Origin: Sphingobacteriaceae bacterium
GTDB taxonomy: Bacteria; Bacteroidota; Bacteroidia; UBA7662
DNA length: 64,000 nt
NCBI GenBank assembly: GCA_013824115.1
Contig: PNNG01000034.1
Location: 62,001 to 126,000, forward strand
Direction: 5' to 3'
The notes below the pieces were generated by a model, which searched no databases, was not told the origin of the DNA, and was given only the letters and a program-made list of their open reading frames with translations. Position numbers and translations under genes: made by a program. Below, piece by piece: positions 1 through 9,281 of the stretch. Within the stretch, counting starts at the first letter, position 1. Each line of letters starts with the position of its first letter.

Positions 1-2541
1 TCTTCGAAAGCCGATTCAAATCAAATATCGATTGGGAAGGATACGACTACCTTAGACAGCACACGCACAACGTCTAAAAAGAAGGGTGCTCTTGATGCGG
101 AGGTAAAATACCAGGCGGAAGATTCCATCGTATTCAACTTACGTGACAAAGGCGCGAAATTGTATGGCAGCGCGCAGGTCGATTACGAACAAATTAACCT
201 AAAAGCTGCAATCATTGAGCAAAATTGGGTAACCAACGAGGTAATTGCGCTGCCCGTAACCGACAGTTTGAACAATTTGGTAGGCAAGCCTAAATTCAAG
301 GATGGTGATCAGGAATTTGAGTCGCGCAAAATGATTTACAACTTCAAGAGTAAAAAGGCGCGCATCTCTCAGATGGTTACCAAAGAAGGCGAGTCGTATC
401 TGATTGGTCAAGAGGTAAAATTAAACCCCGATCAGTCGATTTACATTAAAAATACCCGTTATACCACCTGCAGTAATACCGATCATCCGCATTTTTACCT
501 GAATTTATACAAAGCCAAAATCATCCCCAATCGCAGTGTGGTGAGTGGTCCGTCGAATATGGTGGTAGAAGGCATTCCTGTTCCTTTGGGCTTGCCGTTT
601 GCCATCATTCCTACGCAGCGTGGTCAGCGTTCGGGCATTCTTCCACCCGAGTATGGCCGATCGCCCGAATTGGGTTTCTTCCTACGGAATTTCGGCTACT
701 ATTTTGCCATCAACGATTATGTCGATTTGGCCTTGCGTGCAGATGTGTATTCCTGGGGTAGTTTTCGTCTTAACCCCTCTACGCAGTACGTAAAGAAATA
801 CAAATACAGTGGTAGGGTGAGCTTTTCCTACAGCAATCAACAGCGTGGCGACCGTTTGGCCGATGATTTCGTTCGGAACCGTGATTTTGCCATCAACTGG
901 CAACACCAGCAAGACCCTAAAGCCAATCCCTATGGGCGCTTTACTGCCAGCGTGGATGCCATGACAGGGAATTTTCTCCGTAATAACTCCTTTGGCAGCA
1001 ACCAGTTCTTGCGTAACCAGTTGAGCTCCTCTATCAGCTATAATCGCAATTTTGCAGGAAAGCCTTACCGGTTAAGTTTAGCAGCCCGACATACGCAAAA
1101 CACCCAAACCCGACAGATTCAATTGGCATTGCCCGAAGGTTCGTTTAATGTGAACCGCATCGAGCCTTTCAAGCGCAAGTCGATGGTGGGCGAAGAGCGC
1201 TGGTATGAAAAAATCGGTTTCACCTACCGAACCAACTTCAGGAACAATATCAATGATTTTGATAGCAGTTTGTTTGTAGGCAACTTTTTAGACAAGATGG
1301 ACGCGGGCTTTCAACACGATTTGCCAATAAGTACCTCGGCTTTTGTGGTTGCTAAGTATTTTCAGGTTACTCCTGCGCTCAATTACTCCGAGCGGTGGTC
1401 GTTTCGTTCGCTCGACCGTTTCTATGATCGGGATTCAAACCGTGTGATTACAGACACGGTCAGTGGGTTTTTTAGGAATTACGAATACAGCTTCAATTTG
1501 AGTGTAAATACCCGTTTGTATGGCCTCAAACAATTTCGAACGGGTAAAATTGCAGCCATCCGACATGTAGTAAATCCGCGTTTAGGTTATAACCTGCGGC
1601 CCGATTTTTCGGCACCGAATTTTGGCTTTTTTCAAGAAGTGCAAACCGATTCATTGGGAAATACTCGGTTTTTCAATCGTTTTGAACGCTTTGGTTTCGG
1701 TGGTCCAGGAGGCGGGAGGCAAGGTGCTTTGAACTTAAATGTAGACAACAACTTGGAAGCCAAAATCAGGCAGAGAACCGATACGGGAGTGGTAATGAAA
1801 AAAATCAAAATTTTTGACTCATTCAATTTTGGAGCCTCCTATAATTTTGCTGCCGATAGCTTGCGGTTGTCGCCAGTCATTTTTAGCGGCCGAACCACTT
1901 TTACCAACAACTTTAGCCTGTTATTTGGTGGTCAGCTCGATCCCTATGCCCGGGCTGAAAATGGACAAAGGGTGAATCAATGGTTAGTAGATCAGCAAGG
2001 GAAGTTAGCTTATTTAACCAATGCCAATTTGGCGCTCAGTGGCAGCATTCGCCCAAAAGGGAAAAGCGGCAATGCCCAACGGCAACCTGGGAATAACTTG
2101 GGGAATGCACCAATGCCAGCGCCTCTCGACGAAAACGAGGCCCGTGAACAAGATTACTTGCGCAGGCAGTCGTGGAATCAGTTCATCGACTGGACGGTTC
2201 CTTATTCGCTCAATTTCAATTATACGCTCAATTTTAACCGTTCTTTTATTGAAGGAACCCCCAATACCATTACCCAGGCTGTACTGTTTAATGGAGATGT
2301 AAGTTTGACTCCCAAATGGAAAATTGGCTACAATTCAGGATATGACTTCACCAACAAACGCATGACTACTACGGTTATTAATTTATACCGTGACCTGCAT
2401 TGTTGGGAAATGAGTTTCAATATGGTGCCATTCGGGCAGTTCAGGTCATACACTTTCACTATCAATGCCAAAGCGCGAATGCTTCAAGAATTGAAGCTCA
2501 CCCGCCGTCGCGATTGGTTCGACCTTCAGCGATTGCAATAA
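1..2541 (+). CDS. lptD: LptD-like LPS assembly outer membrane protein, 5' truncated by the window
   Basis: The reading frame is open from base 1 to the TAA at 2539-2541, about 846 codons, so the true start lies upstream. LptD is the outer membrane barrel that inserts lipopolysaccharide into the outer leaflet, working with LptE and the LptA/LptC bridge. The first ~200 visible codons (LRDKGAKLYGSAQ, then a TTCSNTDHPHFYL segment) resemble the OstA/LptA-like region of Bacteroidota LptD proteins. The remainder has the alternating aromatic and polar residues of a large beta barrel and ends in a basic tail. The TTG codon at 160 is internal, not the start. The assignment is by family resemblance; the cut 5' end hides the signal peptide. 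Confidence 0.8.
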   Translation, partial: SSKADSNQISIGKDTTTLDSTRTTSKKKGALDAEVKYQAEDSIVFNLRDKGAKLYGSAQVDYEQINLKAAIIEQNWVTNEVIALPVTDSLNNLVGKPKFKDGDQEFESRKMIYNFKSKKARISQMVTKEGESYLIGQEVKLNPDQSIYIKNTRYTTCSNTDHPHFYLNLYKAKIIPNRSVVSGPSNMVVEGIPVPLGLPFAIIPTQRGQRSGILPPEYGRSPELGFFLRNFGYYFAINDYVDLALRADVYSWGSFRLNPSTQYVKKYKYSGRVSFSYSNQQRGDRLADDFVRNRDFAINWQHQQDPKANPYGRFTASVDAMTGNFLRNNSFGSNQFLRNQLSSSISYNRNFAGKPYRLSLAARHTQNTQTRQIQLALPEGSFNVNRIEPFKRKSMVGEERWYEKIGFTYRTNFRNNINDFDSSLFVGNFLDKMDAGFQHDLPISTSAFVVAKYFQVTPALNYSERWSFRSLDRFYDRDSNRVITDTVSGFFRNYEYSFNLSVNTRLYGLKQFRTGKIAAIRHVVNPRLGYNLRPDFSAPNFGFFQEVQTDSLGNTRFFNRFERFGFGGPGGGRQGALNLNVDNNLEAKIRQRTDTGVVMKKIKIFDSFNFGASYNFAADSLRLSPVIFSGRTTFTNNFSLLFGGQLDPYARAENGQRVNQWLVDQQGKLAYLTNANLALSGSIRPKGKSGNAQRQPGNNLGNAPMPAPLDENEAREQDYLRRQSWNQFIDWTVPYSLNFNYTLNFNRSFIEGTPNTITQAVLFNGDVSLTPKWKIGYNSGYDFTNKRMTTTVINLYRDLHCWEMSFNMVPFGQFRSYTFTINAKARMLQELKLTRRRDWFDLQRLQ

Positions 2542-2558
2542 GGTGATCAATCCAAAAA

Positions 2559-2588
2559 AAAAGCCCGATTCACAAGAATCGAGCTTTT
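2559..2588. terminator. Bidirectional terminator between lptD and the E2 gene
   Basis: AAAAGCCCGATTC and GAATCGAGCTTTT form a 13-bp stem with one mismatch (a G-U pair on the minus strand) around an ACAA loop. The flanking A run on one side and T run on the other let it serve both converging genes. Confidence 0.75.
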
Positions 2589-2598
2589 GAATTTGTTA

Positions 2599-3942
2599 TT
2601 AGATCGGGCGATTAATATCCCATTGTTCAAGGTAGTCGGCCATGCGGCGAACAAACATACCACCTAAAGCACCATCTACAACACGGTGATCGTACGAATG
2701 CGAAAGGAACATCATGCTGCGGATGCCAATCAAATCGCCTGCCTCTGTTTCAATCACCGCAGGTTTTTTGCGGATGGCGCCAACGGCCATGATGGCTACT
2801 TGAGGTTGAGGAATAATGGGGGTACCCATTACGTTTCCAAAGCTTCCAACGTTGGAAATGGTGTAAGTTCCGCCCTGAATTTCATCGGGTTTCAATTTAT
2901 TGTTTCGCGCACGGTTAGCCAAGTCATTTACGCGTTTGGCCAAACCAGCCAAATTATACTGATCGGCATTGTGAATTACCGGTACAATCAGATTGCCACT
3001 GGGCAAAGCAGCAGCCATGCCAATGTTGATGTCTTTTTTGATGATAAGGTTACTTCCATCTACCGATACATTGATCATGGGGAAGTCTTGGATGGCTTTA
3101 ACCGCTGCTTCAATGAATATGGGAGTGAAGGTAAGTTTTTCGCCATAGCGCTTTTCGAACTCTTTCTTCACTTTGTCGCGCCACATCACCACGTTGGTCA
3201 TATCGGCTTCCACAAAGGAAGTCACGTGTGCAGAGATGCGCTTCGACGCCACCATATTTTCGGCAATCATGCGGCGCATGCGGTCCATTTCCAATATTTC
3301 TACATTGCCCGATGGCGTGCTGGCAGGCGCTTTTACCACTGCTGGAGCAGCTTCAATGGCTGGGGCAGTAGTGGGGGCTGTAATAGGGGCTGCGGGAGCA
3401 GTAGCTGCAACAGGCGCCATTGATTTACCTGCTTTTTTATCAGCTACGTATTGCAGAATATCTTTTTTCGTTACCCTGCCTTCGTTTCCTGTACCCGCGA
3501 TGGCTTCTAATTCTTGCATGCCAATGCCTTCTTGTGAAGCAATGTTCAGTACTAAGGGGGAATAAAAGCGTCCACCTACATTTTCAACTTTGGTGGTAAG
3601 GGCTGTAGCCAGGTTTGCTGTCTCCACAGGCATGGCAGCTGCCACAGGGGCGGCTGCAGCCACAGCAGGTGTAGCTACAGGTGCAACGGCAGCAGTACCA
3701 GATTCGGTTTCTATGATGGCCAAAACGCCACCAACCGGAACCACATCTCCTTCTTTGAACAAAAGCTCGCCTAAAATACCAGCAACTGGCGAAGGCACTT
3801 CCGAATCTACCTTGTCGGTAGCAATTTCAAGCACTGCTTCATCAAGCGCAATGCTATCGCCTGGCTTTTTCAGCCATTTTAAGATGGTAGCTTCCATGAT
3901 GCTTTCACCCATTTTGGGCATGAGCAACTCAACTTTTGCCAT
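2599..3942 (-). CDS. 2-oxo acid dehydrogenase E2 subunit (dihydrolipoamide acyltransferase)
   Basis: This is the acyltransferase core of a 2-oxo acid dehydrogenase complex, which moves acyl groups from the lipoyl arm to CoA in the cytoplasm. The 447-residue protein has a lipoyl domain at 1-80 with the lipoylated lysine in ATDKVDS (K44), then an Ala/Pro/Val-rich linker. A peripheral subunit-binding domain follows at about 125-167, then a second linker, and the catalytic domain runs from ~217 to the end with HRVVDG (H419, D423). I prefer the ATG at 3942 (MAKVELLMPKMGES) over the TTG at 3951 because it gives the standard E2 N terminus and sits 22 nt below a good promoter. No E1 or E3 gene is adjacent, so pyruvate, branched-chain or 2-oxoglutarate specificity cannot be decided here. 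Confidence 0.93.
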   Translation of the reverse strand: MAKVELLMPKMGESIMEATILKWLKKPGDSIALDEAVLEIATDKVDSEVPSPVAGILGELLFKEGDVVPVGGVLAIIETESGTAAVAPVATPAVAAAAPVAAAMPVETANLATALTTKVENVGGRFYSPLVLNIASQEGIGMQELEAIAGTGNEGRVTKKDILQYVADKKAGKSMAPVAATAPAAPITAPTTAPAIEAAPAVVKAPASTPSGNVEILEMDRMRRMIAENMVASKRISAHVTSFVEADMTNVVMWRDKVKKEFEKRYGEKLTFTPIFIEAAVKAIQDFPMINVSVDGSNLIIKKDINIGMAAALPSGNLIVPVIHNADQYNLAGLAKRVNDLANRARNNKLKPDEIQGGTYTISNVGSFGNVMGTPIIPQPQVAIMAVGAIRKKPAVIETEAGDLIGIRSMMFLSHSYDHRVVDGALGGMFVRRMADYLEQWDINRPI

Positions 3943-3964
3943 AGAACTCAATTTAAAAGTTGTG

Positions 3965-3995
3965 CAAAGGTAGGGTTTTGGCGTCGAAAGGTCAA
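3965..3995 (-). promoter_or_regulatory. Promoter of the E2 gene (TTGA-N19-TACCTTTG)
   Basis: On the minus strand TTGA (plus 3992-3995) and TACCTTTG (plus 3965-3972) are separated by exactly 19 nt and lie 22 nt upstream of the E2 start codon. This fits the TTG / TAnnTTTG promoter described in Bacteroidota. The upstream element overlaps the cinA stop codon. Confidence 0.6.
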
Positions 3996-5233
3996 TTCGA
4001 TACCAGCATTTTCCAAAGCATATACAAGGCCATCATGCTGGCCCGTTCTATGTTGAGTTGACGTTCGGTTCCAAAGTTGAATGACTTTGCGTAGGTGCTT
4101 TTTGGCCCTGATACCGCAATCCAAACCGTACCAACAGGCTTTTCTTCGGTTCCACCAGTGGGGCCAGCTACGCCGCTTACAGCCAAGGCGTAATCAACTC
4201 CCAAATGTTGTTTAAGTCCGGAAGCCATTTCAAGTACCACGGCTTCGCTTACGGCGCCGTAGTTCTCTAAGGTGGCAGGTGAAACATCCAGTTGCTTTAT
4301 TTTTACCTCGTTGGCATAGCTTACGATGCTTCCTGTGAAATAGGCACTTGAGCCCGGAATGCGTGTAATGGCACTGGCAATGCTGCCACCTGTGCAACTT
4401 TCAGCTGTTCCAAGGGTAGCGGTTTGTGCCAGTAGCTTTTTGCCAATGGCAGCTTCAAGCGGTTCTTCATTTACTCCGTATACAAAGTGTCCTAAGCGTT
4501 CTCGTATTTGTAGTTCGTAGCTGGCAATTTCTGCTTCAAGTTTTTCTCGTTCGGTTCCCTTGCCCGACAATCGCAAGCGCACAATGCCAGGTCTTGGCAA
4601 ATAGGCAAGCTTGATGTGCTGAGGAAGCGCGTCCTCTACAGGTGCAATGGTGGCTGCTATTTGCGATTCAACCATGCCACAGGTCATGATGGTTTGATGC
4701 ACAATTACAGGCAAGTTGGCTTCTTGCTTCAGAAGGGGTATAAGGCCGTTGTTTACAATGAACTTCATTTCGTAAGGGACTCCCGGCATGCTCAGAACCC
4801 AATACTCCGTGCTTCTCCAAAGCATGCCTTGGGCGGTGCCTAATTCGTTAGCCAAAATTTCGCAATTGTGAGGCAAATCGGCTTGTTTGGCGTTCATCTC
4901 GCTCATCACTCTTCCCCGTTTTTCGAACCAATCGCGGAGTTTTTCCAAAACCGAGGGATTTGTTACCAACTTGCTTTCAAAGTATTGGGCCAAAGTATGC
5001 TTGGTAATATCGTCTTTGGTGGGGCCCAATCCACCCGTGATCAGAATCAGTTGTGCACGTGTTTTAGCCAGGTTCAGGGCGTCAATTATGGCTTTCGCAT
5101 TATCGCTTACCGAAGTTATTTGCACCACCTGAACACCCAACAGGCTCAGTTGGCTGCCCAACCAAGCAGAATTGGTATCTACAATTTGGCCTATAAGTAT
5201 TTCATCGCCAATGGTTATGATTTCTGCTTTCAT
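3992..5233 (-). CDS. cinA: CinA-like protein, NMN amidohydrolase family
   Basis: The 413-residue protein has the full two-domain CinA architecture. The N-terminal MoaB/MogA-like domain (about 1-170) begins MKAEIITIGDEILIGQ and carries the GGLGPTKDD motif. The C-terminal amidase domain (about 250-410) carries TAESCTGG and VSGVAGPTGG. Family members hydrolyse nicotinamide mononucleotide to nicotinate mononucleotide in pyridine nucleotide recycling, and some also act on ADP-ribose. The length is normal. The gene lies upstream of the E2 gene on the same strand, but that gene appears to have its own promoter across the cinA stop codon. The start is an ATG, 61 bp from a divergent secreted-protein gene. 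Confidence 0.93.
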   Translation of the reverse strand: MKAEIITIGDEILIGQIVDTNSAWLGSQLSLLGVQVVQITSVSDNAKAIIDALNLAKTRAQLILITGGLGPTKDDITKHTLAQYFESKLVTNPSVLEKLRDWFEKRGRVMSEMNAKQADLPHNCEILANELGTAQGMLWRSTEYWVLSMPGVPYEMKFIVNNGLIPLLKQEANLPVIVHQTIMTCGMVESQIAATIAPVEDALPQHIKLAYLPRPGIVRLRLSGKGTEREKLEAEIASYELQIRERLGHFVYGVNEEPLEAAIGKKLLAQTATLGTAESCTGGSIASAITRIPGSSAYFTGSIVSYANEVKIKQLDVSPATLENYGAVSEAVVLEMASGLKQHLGVDYALAVSGVAGPTGGTEEKPVGTVWIAVSGPKSTYAKSFNFGTERQLNIERASMMALYMLWKMLVSN

Positions 5234-5294
5234 TTCAAATGTTTAAGCGCTGCTTCTATGCAATTATCACTAAATTCGTTGTATAAATCTCCAT

Positions 5295-6344
5295 ATGTTG
5301 AGAACGTTACTTTGCGTGCTTGGTTTGGTATTTTCACAATTGCATGCCCAGCCTGTTTTCAATAGGGCAGACATGCCGGTAGCCGGCGATTCGGCACGTG
5401 TAATGAATGCGGCTGCACCGTCCAATTTGACGGCACGTTTGAATGTGGTGGGTGCTCAAAAGCGTTGGGATTTTAGCGATTTACAGCCTTCACAAAGCGA
5501 ACTGGTGTACTTCAGAGGCGCCACCGAAACCCCCTATTTTTTCTTCATTCTGGCCAATGCCTATGGCACCAAGGTAGCCGATTCTATCAATCTTCTTTTG
5601 CTCAGCTTGCAAAATGTTTACGATTTTTACAATACTACCAATGCCCGATTTGCCGCGGTGGGTAGGGGAGTGACGGTACAAGGCTTTCCGTTGCCTGCCC
5701 AATACACCGATGCTGATGAAGTGTACTTTCTACCGCTGCAATTTGGCCGACGCGATACCAGTACCTTTGCATATGGGCTTAATATTCCTGGCACAGGCGG
5801 ATATAACAGCAGGGGGGGACGACTAACCGAAGTGGATGCCTGGGGTGAATTGGTTACTCCCTTTGGCACTTATCAAACTTTGCGGGTAAAAAGCACCCTA
5901 CGCATCATCGACAGCATTAGCTTCAATGGATTTAACTTGGCCCTGCCTTTGCGCACAGAAATAGAATACAAGTGGCTGACAAAGGGAGAAAAGGTACCTG
6001 TTTTACAAATCAGAGGAAACAGCTTGTTCGGACTGTTCACGCCTACTACAGTTCAATACCGATATAATTTACCGAGGATTGTTCCTCCAATCAGCGTCCC
6101 CGTCAATCCTGGAGAAGTGGTTTTGTATCCGAACCCTACCCGAGAGTTGATTTTTATTGCCGTTAGTTCCCTCGATCGATTAGAGCACATTCAGGTTTTT
6201 GACGAACAAGGCAGGGTGCTGTACGACGAGCCCGGCAGTAAAAGTTTTATAGATGTTCGCGATTTGCGTGCGGGCGTATACCATATGCGCTTACAAGGAC
6301 AGTACGGGATCTACCATAAAAAGTTTGTAGTTGCTGGTAGGTGA
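5295..6344 (+). CDS. Secreted protein with T9SS type A sorting domain
   Basis: The 349-residue protein has a clear signal peptide (MLRTLLCVLGLVFSQLHAQ) and ends in a type A T9SS C-terminal domain of about 75 residues. That domain runs from VVLYPNPTRE through LRAGVYHMRL to KKFVVAGR. The middle, about 20-270, is an all-beta domain I do not recognise. Such proteins cross the outer membrane through the type IX system and are then released or anchored at the surface. The gene is divergent from cinA and 76 bp upstream of thyA. The T9SS assignment is firm; the passenger function is unknown. Confidence 0.85.
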   Translation: MLRTLLCVLGLVFSQLHAQPVFNRADMPVAGDSARVMNAAAPSNLTARLNVVGAQKRWDFSDLQPSQSELVYFRGATETPYFFFILANAYGTKVADSINLLLLSLQNVYDFYNTTNARFAAVGRGVTVQGFPLPAQYTDADEVYFLPLQFGRRDTSTFAYGLNIPGTGGYNSRGGRLTEVDAWGELVTPFGTYQTLRVKSTLRIIDSISFNGFNLALPLRTEIEYKWLTKGEKVPVLQIRGNSLFGLFTPTTVQYRYNLPRIVPPISVPVNPGEVVLYPNPTRELIFIAVSSLDRLEHIQVFDEQGRVLYDEPGSKSFIDVRDLRAGVYHMRLQGQYGIYHKKFVVAGR

Positions 6345-6420
6345 TAAAATACGTGGACAACTCGTGCATTTTGACTGAGTGATTTGTCATTCTTTTGTGC
6401 TTTAGTTTCCCGATAGAATC

Positions 6421-7215
6421 ATGCAACAATACCACGATCTGATGCGGCATGTGCTAACACATGGTGCCAGCAAAGAAGACCGTACCGGCACAGGTACAAT
6501 CAGCGTTTTTGGTTATCAAATGCGGTTTAACTTGCAAGAAGGGTTCCCTTTGATCACCACCAAAAAACTACACCTGCGTTCTATCGTTCATGAATTGCTT
6601 TGGTTTTTGAAAGGCGACACCAATATTGCCTATTTGAAGGAACACGGGGTGAGCATCTGGGACGAGTGGGCCAATGAAAACGGTGAATTAGGACCCGTAT
6701 ACGGCTACCAATGGCGCAGTTGGCCAACTGCCGATGGACGATACATCGATCAAATTTCGGAAGTAATCCAGACCATCAAAAACAACCCTGATTCACGACG
6801 GATCATTGTATCTGCTTGGAATGTGGGTGAAATCAAAAACATGGCGCTCCCGCCTTGTCACGCCTTTTTCCAATTTTACGTAGCCGATGGGAAGTTAAGT
6901 TGTCAGCTGTACCAGCGCTCTGCCGACATCTTTTTGGGAGTACCCTTCAATATTGCCTCTTATGCTTTGCTAACCATGATGGTTGCTCAGGTTTGCGGTC
7001 TCGAAGCGGGCGATTTTGTACACACTTTTGGCGATGCTCATTTGTACCTGAATCATTTGGAGCAGGCCGAATTGCAATTGAGCAGAGATTTTAGGCCTCT
7101 TCCCGAAATGAAAATCAATCCCGAAGTCAAAGATATTTTTGGGTTCCGTTTCGAGGACTTTGAACTTTTGAATTACCATCCACATCCCCACATCAAAGCC
7201 CCGGTGGCCGTTTAA
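6421..7215 (+). CDS. thyA: Thymidylate synthase
   Basis: The enzyme methylates dUMP to dTMP using 5,10-methylenetetrahydrofolate, producing dihydrofolate. At 264 residues it has the same length as the E. coli enzyme and the catalytic cysteine falls at C146 in [11 protein letters not shown]. The dUMP phosphate-binding arginines (RTGTGT near 21, DSRRII near 124) and the DVHLY-type segment ([12 protein letters not shown]) are present, and the C terminus is the usual IKAPVAV. folA starts 8 nt downstream, and DHFR regenerates the folate oxidised here, so the pair is almost certainly cotranscribed. Confidence 0.98.
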   Translation: MQQYHDLMRHVLTHGASKEDRTGTGTISVFGYQMRFNLQEGFPLITTKKLHLRSIVHELLWFLKGDTNIAYLKEHGVSIWDEWANENGELGPVYGYQWRSWPTADGRYIDQISEVIQTIKNNPDSRRIIVSAWNVGEIKNMALPPCHAFFQFYVADGKLSCQLYQRSADIFLGVPFNIASYALLTMMVAQVCGLEAGDFVHTFGDAHLYLNHLEQAELQLSRDFRPLPEMKINPEVKDIFGFRFEDFELLNYHPHPHIKAPVAV

Positions 7216-7223
7216 TTTTTCTC

Positions 7224-7700
7224 ATGCTTTCCATTTTAGTAGCTGCCGACGAAGCCAATGGCATTGGCAAAGACAACCAACTTATTTGGCATATACCCGA
7301 TGATTTGAAGCGCTTTAAGGCCCTCACCATGGGGCGCAAAATCATACTGGGAAGAAAAACTTATGAGAGTATAGGCAGGCCCTTGCCTGGTCGTACCAAT
7401 ATTGTCATTTCTCGACAAGCTGATTTACAGATTCCTGGCTGTACGGTGGTTTCAAATCTCGATGAGGCAGTTGCGCTTACTTTGCCTGATGAAGAAGCCT
7501 TTGTAATTGGAGGCAGCGAAATTTACCGCCAACTTCTTTCTCAATGCAAGCGGGTGTACCTTACCCGTGTACACAGCCGTTTTGATGCTGATGCATTTTT
7601 TCCAGAAATGGACGACAGTTGGCTAATAGAAAAAATAAGCCCGCGCTTCGAAACCGAAGGCGGGCTGGAGTATCAGTTTATTGATTTGTTCAGAGGCTAA
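7224..7700 (+). CDS. folA: Dihydrofolate reductase
   Basis: This 158-residue DHFR reduces dihydrofolate to tetrahydrofolate with NADPH. It shows the N-terminal NGIGKDNQLIWHIPDDLKRFK segment with the catalytic Asp (D26/D27), the GRKTYESIGRPLPGRTNIV nucleotide-binding stretch, and the FVIGGSEIY motif. It follows thyA closely, as in many bacteria. Its last 25 codons also encode a strong bulged hairpin that, read on the opposite strand, looks like the terminator of the convergent proS gene. Only 9 nt separate the two stop codons. Confidence 0.97.
   Translation: MLSILVAADEANGIGKDNQLIWHIPDDLKRFKALTMGRKIILGRKTYESIGRPLPGRTNIVISRQADLQIPGCTVVSNLDEAVALTLPDEEAFVIGGSEIYRQLLSQCKRVYLTRVHSRFDADAFFPEMDDSWLIEKISPRFETEGGLEYQFIDLFRG
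7625..7666 (-). terminator. proS terminator embedded in the 3' end of folA
   Basis: AGCCCGC-g-CTTCG at 7638-7650 pairs with CGAAG-GCGGGCT at 7655-7666 around an AAAC loop: 12 bp with a single bulged G. On the minus strand the hairpin is followed by TTATTTTTTCT, a proper U-rich tail, whereas the plus strand has none. It therefore reads as an intrinsic terminator for proS. Confidence 0.65.
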
Positions 7701-7709
7701 GTCAAAGCC

Positions 7710-9182
7710 TTAATACGCTCTTGCGAACAGTACTCTTTGCTTCGAAGGTTTGCCAGTGAGTATGCAGTTGCCTACTTCTTCGGCATTGTTCAATGGAATA
7801 CATCGAATGGTGGCCTTGGTTTTTTCTTTGATTAATTGTTCGGTTTCCCCAGTACCGTCCCAATGGGCTGCAATAAAGCCGCCTTTTTCATCCAAAAGCT
7901 GCTCAAACTCCTCCCAACTGTCGGCCTTGTGCGTCATGCTGGCCCTGAAGTCAAGAGCTTTTTGGTAAATATTGGTCTGTATTTGCTCTAGCAAATGGGT
8001 GATTTTGATGGCCAAATCAGTTGTTTGTAGCGTCTCTTTTTCTTTGGTATCGCGGCGGGCTACTTCCACTGTGCCATTCTCCAAATCACGCATGCCCAGG
8101 GCAATACGAACGGGAATGCCTTTCAACTCTGAATCGGCAAATTTGTAACCCGGACGGTATTTGTCATCAGCATCAAATTTCACACGAATGCCCACTGCTT
8201 CGAGTTCTTTTTTGATTTTTTCGCCGGCTTCGCGTAAAATAGCTATACTTTCTTCGCCCTTGTAAATGGGTACTATAATCGCCTGAATGGGTGCAAGCTT
8301 CGGGGGCAGAATCAACCCATCATCGTCGCTGTGTGCCATTACCAGGGCTCCCATCAAACGGGTGGAAACACCCCAAGACGTAGCCCAAACGTAGTCACGT
8401 TGACCATCTTGTCCGGCAAATTGCACATCGAATGCCTTCGCGAAATTTTGGCCCAGGAAGTGAGAAGTGCCAGCTTGCAGGGCTTTGCCGTCTTGCATCA
8501 ATGCCTCTATGCAATAGGTGTCTACTGCACCTGCAAAACGTTCATTGGTAGTTTTTACACCTTTAATTACAGGTACGCCCATCCATGTTTCAGCAAAATG
8601 GGCATATACATCCAACATTTTTCTGGTTTCTTCTACAGCCTCTTCCGCAGTTGCGTGTGCGGTATGGCCCTCTTGCCACAAAAATTCAGTGGTTCTTAAA
8701 AATAAGCGGGTGCGCATCTCCCAACGAACAACATTGGCCCATTGGTTAATGAGCAAAGGCAAATCGCGATAACTCTGAATCCAATCTTTATAAGTATTCC
8801 AAATGATGGTTTCGGAAGTGGGGCGAACAATGAGTTCTTCTTCAAGCTTGGCCTCTGGATCCACTATGATTTCACCATTTTCTCCGTTTTTGAGTCGATA
8901 ATGGGTTACCACCGCACATTCTTTGGCAAATCCATCAACGTGACTGGCTTCTTTACTGAAAAACGATTTAGGAATAAAAAGGGGGAAATAGGCATTGCTG
9001 TGCCCCGTATCTTTGAACATCTGGTCCAAAGCATCGCGCATGCGCTCCCAAATGGCAAAACCATAGGGTTTGATAACCATGCAACCGCGCACGGCTGAAT
9101 AATCTGCCAGTCCTGCTTTGATAACCAGGTCGTTATACCATTGTGAATAATCTTTTTCTCGGGGCGTAATCTCTTTTGCCAT
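7710..9182 (-). CDS. proS: Prolyl-tRNA synthetase, archaeal/eukaryotic short type
   Basis: This class II synthetase charges tRNA-Pro with proline. At 490 residues it lacks the large editing insertion of the bacterial-type enzyme and matches the short ProRS form. Visible motifs are RPTSE near residue 117, the motif 2 loop [26 protein letters not shown] around 150-175, [12 protein letters not shown], and [17 protein letters not shown] (motif 3). It has a C-terminal anticodon-binding domain and the tail typical of the short form. The short type is usual in Bacteroidota. The gene converges on folA, and a TATCTTTG box lies 53 nt upstream of the start. Confidence 0.96.
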   Translation of the reverse strand: MAKEITPREKDYSQWYNDLVIKAGLADYSAVRGCMVIKPYGFAIWERMRDALDQMFKDTGHSNAYFPLFIPKSFFSKEASHVDGFAKECAVVTHYRLKNGENGEIIVDPEAKLEEELIVRPTSETIIWNTYKDWIQSYRDLPLLINQWANVVRWEMRTRLFLRTTEFLWQEGHTAHATAEEAVEETRKMLDVYAHFAETWMGVPVIKGVKTTNERFAGAVDTYCIEALMQDGKALQAGTSHFLGQNFAKAFDVQFAGQDGQRDYVWATSWGVSTRLMGALVMAHSDDDGLILPPKLAPIQAIIVPIYKGEESIAILREAGEKIKKELEAVGIRVKFDADDKYRPGYKFADSELKGIPVRIALGMRDLENGTVEVARRDTKEKETLQTTDLAIKITHLLEQIQTNIYQKALDFRASMTHKADSWEEFEQLLDEKGGFIAAHWDGTGETEQLIKEKTKATIRCIPLNNAEEVGNCILTGKPSKQRVLFARAY

Positions 9183-9235
9183 TTGTTTCTATACTTTGGA
9201 GCGAAAATTGACGTATATTTATGCGAATTGGTGAA

Positions 9236-9243
9236 CAAAGATA
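9236..9243 (-). promoter_or_regulatory. Candidate -7 box (TATCTTTG) for proS
   Basis: The minus strand matches TAnnTTTG 53 nt upstream of the proS start codon. No clear TTG element sits at the expected distance, so this rests on the -7 box alone. Confidence 0.35.
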
Positions 9244-9281
9244 GCCAATCCGTTTGTTACCTATTAAGTTAGATTAAATTG

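Noticed and set aside
2686-3423. A 245-codon open frame antisense to the E2 gene
   Set aside because: It lies wholly opposite a strongly supported acyltransferase gene, its translation has low-complexity His/Tyr/Gly content and no domain or signal, and it reflects codon bias of the true gene.
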